Both the position numbers and the translations under genes were made by a program. A stretch of DNA of 64,000 bases from Carpediemonas membranifera (lineage: Eukaryota; Fornicata): positions 248,001 to 312,000 of the forward strand of contig JAHDYR010000015.1 in NCBI GenBank assembly GCA_019828565.1. Direction: 5' to 3'. This document shows, piece after piece, positions 19,365 to 29,288 of this stretch. The first letter of the stretch is position 1. Each line of letters begins with the position of its first letter. The notes below the pieces were generated by a model that searched no databases, was not told the origin of the DNA, and saw only the letters and a list, made by a program, of their open reading frames with translations.

Positions 19365-20729
19365 ATGGACATCCCAATTGTTGAGGATATGGATGAGGTT
19401 ATTGCGCCGCCGTCGACATTTAACTCACATATGGCGCATTGTAGGACTCCTTCAGCCTCAACGGCTCACAATGACCCAATTTTTCGAGATCTGGAGGAGT
19501 ATACGGGAAGTCTGACGCTCCCGACGCCTCAGTTCAGACCAGAGACCGTCACAGGACCAGATGACACGCTCCCGGAGCCCACGGGCTATGCTATGATCCA
19601 TGCGTCCGATTTCCCCCAGGGAGTGACGCGGCCCACACACCGCCGGCAGGCCTCTACGCCGGTGATGGGCAGCAAGTGCGATGTCAGCCCCGTGACCCAC
19701 CGCCCTTCATCTGTGCGGAGTGCGGCCCCGTCGTCCTCATTGTTCCACCGCTCGCAGCACCGACTCGCTCAGCGAAAGGAGGCACTGGAGCAGCAGAAGA
19801 GGGAGAAGGAGGCGAAAGAGCTGGCAGAGTGCACGTTTAAGCCAACGATCAATAAGCGGCCGACCTCAGCAACACTTGTCCGGTCGGCCGAGGTCGACGT
19901 CGCCACCAGACTGTTTAACGAGAGCATGAAGCGGAAGCAAGCAGCCCAAGCCATCGAGCAGACAAAGAACGAGCAGTTTAAGAAGACCCACACCTTCAGC
20001 CCCCACACGAACCGCTCGAGAAACCCCAGCCGGCCCACATCACGGGGAGCCGTGTTCGAACGACTGTACGACTCAAGACCGTCCAGCACAGGGCCAGAGT
20101 CACCGGCGAGTCGCACAGTCAGCTCAAAGCAGACTTTTGATGAGTTCATTTCCCGACAGCAACGTGCGGAGTTCCGAAAGAAGGTGCGGGCCGAGGAGGT
20201 GCTTCTCGGGGAGATGGCTCGGAGCACGTTCAAGCCGATGATCAACAAAGCGAGCGAGAAGATGATCGACAGCCGGTCCGAGGCCTCGTGGGCCCGTCTG
20301 ACCGAGCCCCGCAAGCCGGCGGCCGGGGAGGAATACTCATTCACCCCGTCTATCCAGGAGAGGTCGCGACAGATGCGGGGGCGGAGTGCGATGGAGCTGT
20401 CAGTGATAGACCCCATGAAGGCCCAGGTCAGGCGGGACCAGGCGAGGCGGGCGAAGGAGCAAGCCGAGGCAGAGGAGGCGACGTTCACGCCCAAAATAGT
20501 GTCCCGGTGTGCCAAGAGCCGGCTGGGAGCGATGCTGCAGGACCCCGCGCAGTATCTGCAGCAGCTATCAGCCTCAGCCCAGGCTAAGGAGGAGGAGCGG
20601 CAGCGTGTGTTCGCTCAGAGAGAGGAGGCGGAGTTGGAGGGGTGCTCGTTCAGGCCGACGATCAACGAGTGCCCCGCCTTCATGAAGAACGTGGCGGCCA
20701 GACGGAAGGCAATGCGGGGTGATGCCTGA
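19365..20729 (+). CDS. FxPxIN-motif repeat protein, probably axonemal/cytoskeletal
   Basis: A 454-aa basic protein. Short motifs recur every 60-90 residues: CTFKPTINKRP, HTFSPHTNRS, STFKPMINKAS, YSFTPSIQERS, ATFTPKIVSRC, CSFRPTINECP. Charged helices (QRKEALEQQKREKEAKEL) lie between them. Such repeats are common in flagellar and cytoskeletal proteins of protists, but no named family is recognised. The N-terminal 100 residues are disordered. Confidence 0.7.
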   Translation: MDIPIVEDMDEVIAPPSTFNSHMAHCRTPSASTAHNDPIFRDLEEYTGSLTLPTPQFRPETVTGPDDTLPEPTGYAMIHASDFPQGVTRPTHRRQASTPVMGSKCDVSPVTHRPSSVRSAAPSSSLFHRSQHRLAQRKEALEQQKREKEAKELAECTFKPTINKRPTSATLVRSAEVDVATRLFNESMKRKQAAQAIEQTKNEQFKKTHTFSPHTNRSRNPSRPTSRGAVFERLYDSRPSSTGPESPASRTVSSKQTFDEFISRQQRAEFRKKVRAEEVLLGEMARSTFKPMINKASEKMIDSRSEASWARLTEPRKPAAGEEYSFTPSIQERSRQMRGRSAMELSVIDPMKAQVRRDQARRAKEQAEAEEATFTPKIVSRCAKSRLGAMLQDPAQYLQQLSASAQAKEEERQRVFAQREEAELEGCSFRPTINECPAFMKNVAARRKAMRGDA

Positions 20730-21004
20730 TAGCCGGTGTTTATGCAATGACGATCCTATGATACCATGGCCGAGTCGGGGCCGAGATCAGCAGCACTGCT
20801 GACAACTTCCCTGGAGTCAACCTCGTGTGGCATGTTGGGTAAACTACACTTGGCGGGGATAGAGGGGAAGTAAACAAGGAAAGTACTACTACTACTACCT
20901 GGACAGTATTGTTGACCGTACTGTTGATTGTTGCGCAGTATAAACACATTGTTCGCCCTTCAATAGCACATTGATGCAGGGATTAACCTGCGCACATTTG
21001 AGCA

Positions 21005-22231
21005 ATGGGGATTCAAAGGATCGTCCCAAAGCCAGTTAGGGCCGTTATTTCTACAATATGGACGCTAGTATTCAAGCGTCCTAACCCTCTGGTGATCTTA
21101 TTCTACCTGGGACTCTGGATCGGCTCCGCTGTGCTGTCCTATTATGTATTTATGTCGCCCTGGTCCGCCCCAGTGCATGCAGATGGCAAATTCTTCCGTG
21201 TGGAGCAGCCCCCATTCATCCGTCCCATTTTCGAGGACGAGCCCGAGCTGTTTGGGAAGAACCTGAATGTCTTGCGGTTTAGCCCCCTGTACAGGCTGGT
21301 CATGCCCGTTGGGTACCTCTTAGCAGGCAGCCTCTTCATCCTTCTCGTATTCAGTGACCCTGGCTTCGTCGACCGTCTGAAGCCGTCCGAGAAGCATCTC
21401 CTGGACGTGCCCTACGACAACCAGTTCTACCAGCCCCAGCCCTGCGTCACCTGCCAGCACAATAAGCCCGCCCGGTCCAAGCACTGCCGCTACTGCAACA
21501 CCTGCGTCCTTCGGTTCGACCACCACTGCATTTGGCTCAACAACGACGTCGGCCTCTTCAATCACGGCTGGTTCCTCCTCTTCCTGCTCCTCCATTCCGT
21601 CGGGATGGGCGCCATCGTCGTATACCAATGCCGCATTTTCGCATCGATGCTCCACGCCTTCGGTCTGCCCCTCACGTTCCGGGCCATCAAGATGCTCGGC
21701 AAGTACCTTCTCACGTACATTCCCCTCTTCGCCATGTCCGCCCTGTTCAACGCCACCATGGCTGTGGCCCTCGGGCTGTTCCTCCTGATGCACCTGTGGA
21801 TGATGTCCAAGAACGTCACCACGAACGAGATGGCCAAGCGCCAGACGGTGCAGATGGACCTCCGCGCCCGCCGACAAACCTATCTCCTCTGGGAACAGAG
21901 CACCGCTGTCGGCCAGCTCGCCAGGCTCGAGCACGAGACGCCCCAGCCGCTGTGGAAGCTGCTGCCTGAGATGTACGACAAGCCCAAGACCGCCCGGGAG
22001 CGGGAGGCAGCCCCGCGGTACTACAAGGTGGACAAGAAGGAGGCCAAGCGGACCTTCCTCTACAACCACTACAGGGCGGGGCGGGTCAGCAACATCGTCA
22101 GCACCCTGCGCCACACCAAGCTCAGGTTCGATCCCCAGCGTACAGTGAGGCGGCTGATGTCCATCCAGAACGAGGCGTACGACAGGGCCAAGGAGGTCGC
22201 GTGCGAGCAGCTGGACAAGAAGGAGGAGTAG
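21005..22231 (+). CDS. DHHC-type protein S-acyltransferase
   Basis: A 408-aa protein that would palmitoylate cysteines of membrane proteins at the Golgi or plasma membrane. Two N-terminal transmembrane segments (residues 28-50 and about 99-117) come first. The cysteine-rich domain follows (PCVTCQHNKPARSKHCRYCN, CVLRFDHHCIWLNNDVG), with the catalytic Cys in DHHC near residue 178, then two more spans around residues 190-260. The C-terminal cytosolic tail is basic. Order and length fit the family. No intron is needed. Confidence 0.93.
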   Translation: MGIQRIVPKPVRAVISTIWTLVFKRPNPLVILFYLGLWIGSAVLSYYVFMSPWSAPVHADGKFFRVEQPPFIRPIFEDEPELFGKNLNVLRFSPLYRLVMPVGYLLAGSLFILLVFSDPGFVDRLKPSEKHLLDVPYDNQFYQPQPCVTCQHNKPARSKHCRYCNTCVLRFDHHCIWLNNDVGLFNHGWFLLFLLLHSVGMGAIVVYQCRIFASMLHAFGLPLTFRAIKMLGKYLLTYIPLFAMSALFNATMAVALGLFLLMHLWMMSKNVTTNEMAKRQTVQMDLRARRQTYLLWEQSTAVGQLARLEHETPQPLWKLLPEMYDKPKTAREREAAPRYYKVDKKEAKRTFLYNHYRAGRVSNIVSTLRHTKLRFDPQRTVRRLMSIQNEAYDRAKEVACEQLDKKEE

Positions 22232-22321
22232 TGCAGTAAAGGTGTACCATACGATGATGGAGGCTTCTCCTGTCGTTTAAAATGTGTCGACCCGTCTGAT
22301 GGCTAAGGTTTACTATGTCAG

Positions 22322-22424
22322 GAAAGCTGTTCAGCCCGCAGCCCGAGTTATCATGCAGTCGTTGTCTACAAAGTCTGTAGATATGGAATGCATGATAACT
22401 TTGGATGCGGGCTGAAGAGCTTTC
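22322..22424. ncRNA. 103-nt near-perfect stem-loop, precursor-like
   Basis: The arms pair over the whole length: GAAAGCT / AGCTTTC, TTCAGCCCGCA / TGCGGGCTGAA, GTTATCATGCA / TGCATGATAAC, TCTACA / TGTAGA, with a 5-nt loop. Interruptions are symmetric (1x1, 6x6 and 7x7). It lies in the 372-bp spacer between two plus-strand genes. It could be a small-RNA precursor, a MITE-like insertion or a 3'-end structure. Strand cannot be assigned. Confidence 0.6.
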
Positions 22425-22576
22425 GAGAACAACGCGACCGGTCACAGCATGTTTCGGATGCCATACCGTCAACATCGCTGTATCATCCCACTGCACGACC
22501 TTCAGAGCAACGGAGTCGTCATTGTCGCGAATGGCGTTAACCAATCAAATCGGATCCTGTTGAATCCAGAGTCGAC

Positions 22577-22588
22577 CCTAAACTGCAC
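22577..22588 (+). promoter_or_regulatory. promoter-like motif CCTAAACTGCAC
   Basis: Lies 15 nt upstream of the ATG at 22604. Confidence 0.5.
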
Positions 22589-22603
22589 ACTCACAATTAG
22601 CGA

Positions 22604-24066
22604 ATGCCGATGAGTGTTGTAATCATTGAAGACACGCTCAGCTACATTGCAGCTAATGTTGCCTACACCGCTGTTGTAGTTTCGATCCTCCTCGTCGCTT
22701 TTGCTTGGCGTTTCATCACTCACCAACTTAAGCGGCGTGTCTTTGTGGAAGACTTCTACTGCTATCAGCCCTCCAAGGATAGCCACCACACCGCTCAGGA
22801 TATTTTCGACAACGTGATCATGGAGCTCAACGTTTCCGACGGCAACAAGGCTTTTCTGGGCAAGATGATGATGCGTTTGTCCCAACCATTCAATCCTCTC
22901 ACACAGGCTCTGGTCTTGGCAACGACACCTCTGCCCCCCACAACATGATGAACAAGGACTTCTCCGCCGCCTCCAACCACCGCGAGATGGAGCTGTACCT
23001 CGAGTCTGCCATGGACGGCCTCCTCGCCCGCACCGGCATGAACGCCAAGGACATCGACTTCCTCGTCGTCAACTGCTCGTGCTACTGCCCCACGCCCTCG
23101 ATGACTGCATGGATCGTCAACCACTACAAGATGCCCTCCAAGGTCCGTACCTTCCAGATCGGCGGCATGGGCTGCTCCGCCTCCATGATTGGCGTTGACC
23201 TCATCAACGACCTCCTCAAGGCCAACCCCGGCAAGAACGCCGTGCTCGTTTCCACCGAGGTGCTGACGTCCCAGATGTACCACGGCGAGGACCCGTCGTA
23301 CTCCCTACAGGGCGCCCTCTTCCGCTCCGGCGCCGCCGCCATCCTCTTTAGCGGCAAGAAGACCCGCATGTCCCGCTACGAGGTGCTGCACTGCATTAGA
23401 ACCCACCACGGCCGCCGCGACGACGCCCACAACTGCATCCTGCTCCAAGAAGACCCCCAGGGCTACCGCGGCGTGCGCTTGAACAAGGAGATCCCCAAGG
23501 TGGCCGGCAAGGCCATCGAGGAGAACATGACCCGCCTTGGCGAAGCGATGCTGCCGCTGTCCGAGAAGTTGAAGTTCATCTGGATCAACATGGTCCTCCG
23601 CAAGGCCTTGGGTCGCACCAAGGTCGCCATGTACCAGCCTGACTTCAAGAAGGTCATCCATAGCTACTGCATCCACACGGGCGGCCGGGGCGTCATTGAC
23701 ACCGTCGAGAAGAACCTCCGTCTCTCTCCAGAGCACGTCGAGGCCTCCCGCGCCACCCTGTACCAGTACGGTAACACCTCGTCGTCCTCTGTGTGGTACG
23801 AGCTCGCCTACCTCGAGCAGCACAAGCTTACGCGCCCCGGCCATGTCATATGGCAGATCGCCTTTGGCTCAGGATTCAAGGCTAATTCATGTGTGCTTAA
23901 GGCCCTCCCCGGGTGCAAGAAGAACCCCGTCGACTTCAATGTCCACAACCCCACCTGGCGCTACAGCAAGGAGACGTGCCCGCCGCCCACCCTGGAATTC
24001 CCCCCCAATATCACCGCATGTATTGAGGCCCACAGGGCTCAGAAGGCCGCGGCCGGTTCACAATAA
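22604..24066 (+). CDS. FAE1/KCS-type 3-ketoacyl-CoA synthase, one 32-nt intron
   Basis: Condensing enzyme of very-long-chain fatty-acid elongation at the ER. It joins malonyl-CoA to an acyl-CoA. Exons 22604-22874 and 22907-24066 give 476 aa. Intron 22875-22906 has donor GTTTGT and acceptor CACACAG, and splicing restores RSGLGNDTSAP, a family hallmark. One N-terminal membrane segment is seen (residues 18-38), fewer than in plant KCS. The catalytic triad is visible: Cys180 in GGMGCSAS, His in CIHTGGRGVID and Asn in YGNTSSSS. This plant-type elongase is distinct from the ELO family. Confidence 0.93.
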
Positions 24067-24701
24067 ATGTCCGATAATTAGAGTATTTATTTCTGTTGGC
24101 TGGTTGACGATCTGTAAGGCGTTGATCGGGCGCCATGTTACGCCGTGCGCTGCTTGGTCCGGTGTTGTCCCGATTGCCCGGTGAAATGATGTATTCATTT
24201 ACCGCTCGATGAGCGGGATGGCCATCGGCCAGCGGGGTCGCGTGCCCCAGTCCGGACAGCGCTAGATGAGCCTGAACGCAGCCGGCAAGTCCGTGGAAGT
24301 CTACCTACGCGGCGTCGGTGGGTTCCTAACCCGGCCCGGCTGGTACGGCAAACTCTAGACCCGACCCCGCCCTGGCGGGTGCCTGAAACATGGCGAGCGG
24401 GTCAAGGAAACTCCAGGACCTCCCGGGGGAGGGGGGAAACGTACGGAAGGCCCCTGACAGCAGCGTGCAGGGCAAAGCTTTGTAGGTGCCAGGCAGACCG
24501 GGGACTTAAAGGCCCCCAAGAGTAAGACCTGGGTTAGCCTAACTTTGGGGGTATTAATGTGGCCATGTATAGGACCCTTCTAGCGTACCAGCTAGGCCTT
24601 GACGGCCGTTGTTCACGCCCTCTGTCATAAGGCATCCACGTCCGCAGTTTATGTAAATGTTCCAATCTCTTCGCCCCGGCACACCTCTTAGGAAGTGTTA
24701 G
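24067..24701. other. GC-rich non-coding segment, possible ncRNA
   Basis: No ORF of note. Many short inverted repeats occur (for example CCCGCC-CT-GGCGGG near 24370, CCTCCC/GGGAGG near 24420). A promoter-like motif on the minus strand (24642-24659) points into it. The right edge abuts the E3 LTR. No RNA family is recognised with confidence. Confidence 0.35.
24642..24659 (-). promoter_or_regulatory. promoter-like motif on minus strand
   Basis: The reverse complement reads CATTTACATAAACTGCGG, an 11-nt match to the motif ahead of coding genes. It faces the GC-rich non-coding segment. Confidence 0.4.
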
Positions 24702-24805
24702 TGTAGTGGTCGCCTGACCCGTATATATTTAGGCCATATTTACCACTAGGGTTCGACCCTATTTGAACACTTCGCATTGATTGTTGTTGTTCTGTGCCCA
24801 CCACA
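24702..24805 (+). repeat. E3 5' LTR (104 bp)
   Basis: Starts TGTAGTGGTC and ends CCACA. It includes GTATATATTTA and AGGGTTCGACCCT. The last part resembles a tRNA T-arm (B-box) and the start resembles an A-box. Confidence 0.9.
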
Positions 24806-24815
24806 GTAATATTAC
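24806..24815 (+). other. 10-bp palindrome abutting E3 5' LTR
   Basis: GTAATATTAC directly follows the LTR, in the primer-binding position, as in E2 and E4 but with a different sequence. Confidence 0.7.
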
Positions 24816-24822
24816 TATCTAG

Positions 24823-27800
24823 ATGAACGTAGAACAACTATCAACTAACTTTCCTGGCACCCTATCTCACTAGTACGAAGCCTAAGGCATGGTATTCATT
24901 CCGGGAAGCCTTCATTGCCCATTACGCACGAAACGCCGCTTCCAAGCCTCTGATCTTCGATTACGTCGCAGCGACGGTTTTGAAGATCATGTTCCTCGAA
25001 TGCCCGGACCTCGAAGACCTTATTACTCGTGCCCGTGAGGTCACACAGCAACCCCGCGCTGCGCCTAGGGACCCCCTTCTGTTCCTCGCGCCCCCTGAGT
25101 CTGACACTGATGACGACACCGAGTCTGACACTGATAGTTCGGTCTCCGACGAGTCCGAGCATCTACCCGTTCACACACCCGAGACCCCTAACGACTTCAA
25201 CAAAAGATTTATCTCAATGGTGAACGACATCTTCGGACCCCTCGACCGTCAGGACGCGCTCGACCGATTTGACTCGATTACCTTTGACACCGCCAGCAAG
25301 AACGTTTATGAGTCCATGCTCTACTACACGTTAATCTACCAGCGGACACTCGAAAACTGCGCCTCTGTACCCCCGAAGCAGTCGAGCCTCGTAGCCAAAT
25401 TCCTGAAGGGCATCCGCAATGATCGCTTACGTGAACGCTGTAAGACCTTTGAGGATAAGTCCTCCATCGCCAACACCATGCGCGCCGCTCTCTCCCAAGC
25501 CAAGAAGATGCAGCAAGCCGAGAAGGAATCCCACAAGTCGCGGAAGAAGGACGTAAATGATAGGTCCTACGCGCACGATTTCCTCGCTGCTACAGTTGAA
25601 GAGTACTTAGACGCAATGTCAGCCGAAACGCCCGAAGACGATCAAGCAGAACACCGCCCAGTCTTCAAAGTCAGACTGCACGGATCCTCCGTGCGCGCCC
25701 TCTACGACACAGGTGCCACCGCCAACTTCCTCCATGAGGCGAAAGCGAAGTCCCTGGGCCTCACCCCCATTCCTGAGTGCCACAGGGTTCGCCTCATGTC
25801 AGGCCAACTAATCAACACCTCCCACGTGGCCTACGATACTGTCCTGTACCCTTCTGTGACAGGTAGACCCCTCTCTGTACGCACAAAGTTTATCCTCATC
25901 TCACTCGACCATTACGATGCGATCATCGGGTTCCCACTCCTGCGCAGCGCGGGACTGATCGAGATACCCTCGCCTGACCCGACTCCGTCAAACCAGAACG
26001 ACGACGACGAGATGTTCGAAAACGAGGTCGAGAGAACAGCCCCAGAATATGTGCAGTTTGCAGAAGCCAGCCAAAGGATTGTTGAAAAGTTCCCAGGCCT
26101 ATTCGGGGACATTTCCAGCCCGTCCAAGCTCCCAGCATTCTCCCTGAAGACCAAGAATGACCAGGTCATCAACTGCTTCCCATATCGTCACGGCAAGCAG
26201 GTGGAAGATGAGGTTAATCGCCAGGTTAAGGAGCTGCTTGCTCTGGACGTCATCGAGCCTTCGGACTCAGCCTTCAATAACCCCATCGTCATGGCAAAGA
26301 AGAGAGGCAACAAGCGTCGCCTCTGCCTCGACTTTAGACGGCTGAACCTTATCACCCAGGCCGAGGAGCATCCCCTACCCCTCATCGACGACTTGATTGA
26401 TCACCTACAAGGCCAACAGTTTTACGCCACGCTGGACCTATCCAAAGCGTTCCACCAGATCATAATCAACCAGGACTCGCGCAAGTATACCGCTTTTTGT
26501 GGCTGGTGGGAAGAAATACCAGTATAAGCGGATGCCCTTTGGGCTTCGTAATGCTCCCATCCACTGCCAGAAAGCCATGGAACACATTCTGGGTCAATCC
26601 CTTTATACTCAGTGTCTCGCTTACATAGATGACATTGTCGTCTTTGGAGCGAACCGTGACGAGTTCCTGAAGAATCTGGAGGACGTGTTAGCTCGCATCC
26701 ACGCGGCCGGTCTGAAGCTTAATCCTTCCAAGACGGTCATTGGAGCGACTTCCATCGACTATTTGGGCTGGCGAGTAGACAAGGACGGTAAGCGGATCTC
26801 CCCCGACCGTCTGGAGGCCATCCATGATCTCAAGGAGCCGACTAGTCTGACGGACGCCCGAGCCTTGCTCGGGTTCGCGAACTACTTTCGAGCACTCATT
26901 GAGCGTTACGTCGATATGACTGAACCCATCACCGAGCTCACCCGAGCCGCCGAAAAGTTCGTTTGGGGCGACCGACAACATGACGCGTTTGAGCAGATTA
27001 AGCGAGAGCTTCTACTGCAGCGCACGCTGGTCCACCCCTGTCCCGACGAACATCTCCACATTTTTACGGACGCATCAGACTACGGCATTGGTGGCGTGCT
27101 GATGAACGCGGAGTTTAAGCCCATCGCGTTCTTCGCCAAGACGCTCACGCCCCAACAGCGCCGTTGGTCTACGATAGAGAAAGAGTGCTACGCTCTGTAC
27201 TTCGGTACTACCAAGTTCAGACGCTATCTCGCTGGACGAGACTTCACAGCTCATCTAGATCACCGTAACTTGGTCTACATGGACCGTTCCTTGAATTCCA
27301 AGGTGATTAGGTGGAGCCTCGCGCTGTCTGAGTACTCATTCGACATCGTACACGTTCCAGGTTCCGACAACTCTGTAGCGGACACCCTGTCCCGCCTCGT
27401 TCACCTGGACGAGACCTCCGTCGAACCTTCCCCTCCACCCGAGGCGCATCGGGAATCCTTCCAAGAAGCACATGGCGGAGATGCTGGTCACCTTGGCCGT
27501 GATGCCACCTGCAAACGCATCATAGCCGCCGACAAGGGGCTGGCCTGGCATGCGCCGGGACGTTACTGCCTGGATAAGACAGTGCCCTGTTTGCCAGTTG
27601 ACACGCCTCAAGCTTTCACCGTTTCCCCAAGCGACCCATCCCATGACCGGCAGCCGACCCTTCGAAGTAGTGGAGGCCGACACCATTGGTCCCCTCTCAC
27701 TGCCCGGGCAACACCGCTACGCGGTTGTGATTATCGACACGTTTACTAGACTCACCCAAGCCTACCCCACGAAGAGCACGGACGCTGTATCTGCACGTTC

Positions 27801-27932
27801 GGCTTTATCGACATGGATGAAACACTATGGCTCCCCGACATGCTTGATTACCGATGGTGGCTCACAGTACCATAACAGAACCATCAGAGAATTTTGCCAA
27901 GACCACGGTATAAGACACGAGATCGGTACGCC
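24823..27932 (+). pseudogene. E3 gag-pol, 5' part, frameshifted and interrupted by E4
   Basis: The ATG at 24823 is closed after 16 codons, and gag-like sequence (AWYSFREAFIAHYARN) continues in another frame. The long frame (to 26527) carries gag, a retropepsin site (LYDTGATANFLHEAK) and the start of RT (LCLDFRRLN, YATLDLSKAFHQI). A shift near 26500-26520 leads to 26499-27749 with the RT active site YIDDIVVFGA and RNase H (TDASDYGIGGVLM). Another shift near 27545 leads to the zinc CPVCQLT and integrase core (EADTIGPLSLPG, ITDGGSQYHN). It breaks off at 27932 where E4 starts. No gag zinc knuckle is seen. Confidence 0.85.
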
Positions 27933-28054
27933 TGTGGTTCAATGGGTGTTGAACTTTTACTGAGGAGAAGACTCGACACAAGGGTGTCGAGGAGAAACTC
28001 CTTGACTATTAAATATAACGTAAATCTGTGTAACTTTGGGTAGGACCCACAACA
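27933..28054 (-). repeat. E4 3' LTR (122 bp)
   Basis: Identical to 37457-37578. Contains a perfect 8-bp hairpin CTCGACAC-aagg-GTGTCGAG (27974-27993). In element sense it begins TGTTGT followed by GGGTCCTACCC, as in the E1 LTR. The polypurine tract GGAGGGGCAG lies just upstream in element sense. Confidence 0.93.
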
Positions 28055-28162
28055 CTGCCCCTCCATGCCTGGTATAGGCATGACAGAGAGACTTGACGTC
28101 AGCATTTCACCAAAGGCCTGGACGGTGCCACCCGACCGCCAACGAAAGAAAGAAGAAAGAAA

Positions 28163-29288
28163 TTTATGGTGCTTGGATTCTGACCCCGGACTGAGCTTGT
28201 TTCCCGTTGTCTTGGAGCTGAGTGCCCCGGGGTACTGCCTATTTCCCGTGGCAAACTGGTCAGCAGCGTTTGCCTTGGGCTTTCGGTGCTACTGTCTCCG
28301 CGGAAAGCCGATTCCAATCGCCCCAGAGGCCCTGCGGCCATCTCCGTGCAAATATGCTTTCCTGTCTCCCTGAAAGTCCGGCAACTATCCGGGGAGCCTG
28401 GGGGTCTGTCCTCGGGGCATTGACAGGCAGGATCGTCCTGCAGAACCTTGACTATGACACTCCTTGCTTCCCTGCAGTCCTTGTAGAGCCGTTCAGCCAC
28501 GGCACCCTCTCGTCTGTCCGGTTCCCCAATTCCATGCCCCCTCGACTCTGTTAAGAAGCCTACCCGAAGGCGGGGGAAAGTGACTAAGTCCATGCTGTCT
28601 ACCCCGGTTAGGTGGCGTGGGTCAGGGCATGGGTGGTGTACCCCCAGGCACTAGGCCTGGTTGTCCTGTTACCCCTTACAACATTTCGCTTGCACTACAT
28701 GTCCTTGGTTTCCCATGTCGTTAACAAGGGCGGCAGGGGCACCTGTGCCCCTCCGACCCCCGTGGCCAGTCCCTGCAGTTTCCTTGGGGTCCCAACGAGT
28801 GGTGCAACCATATGAATATGGATTTCCTTGACCTTATCCTTGCTCTGTCCTTGTTGCATGTCCTTTCTTTCTTATTTCTGGTCTGTCCTTCCTGTTATTT
28901 CCTTGCAGTCGTTCCTTCCCTTGCTTTGGTTCCTGGCTACCGGGATACGTGGGGCCTTTCCTCACTGATCCCAGGAGCTTAGCACCAGCGAGGGTGGTCC
29001 ATGGCTGATTCCTTGTCCATCCCTTCCCGGTCCTGGAGTCAGGGGTTCATGACATGCTTCTATTCCACCTTGAAGCTGTCGTAAACCTTTGCCAGTTCCC
29101 GTAGTCCTGCCGTGAGGCCTTCCCAAATGTCCTCCGAGCCCCATATTATTAGTTGCTGTAATTCTAGGATGGGTCTTTCCTGGTACCATTCGCCCTGGGG
29201 GCCCTGCCTTACTTCCAAGTCCTTAGTTTTGTGCTTCGCTGCTGTCCACAGCTTTGTCCAAGCTTCTCCCCTGTCTACTGCCGGGCAT
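28163..29288 (-). other. LINE 3' untranslated region
   Basis: Pyrimidine-rich on the plus strand, no ORF with family signature. It ends in the TTTC-rich tail. Confidence 0.6.

Noticed and set aside
24400-24520. RNase P RNA
   Set aside because: AAGGAAACTCCAGG recalls the CR-I region, but the matching downstream CR-V motif is absent.
24702-24780. tRNA gene
   Set aside because: A-box and B-box-like words are present, but no proper anticodon stem is formed, and the same sequence at 38761 lacks the acceptor-like flank. It is LTR sequence.
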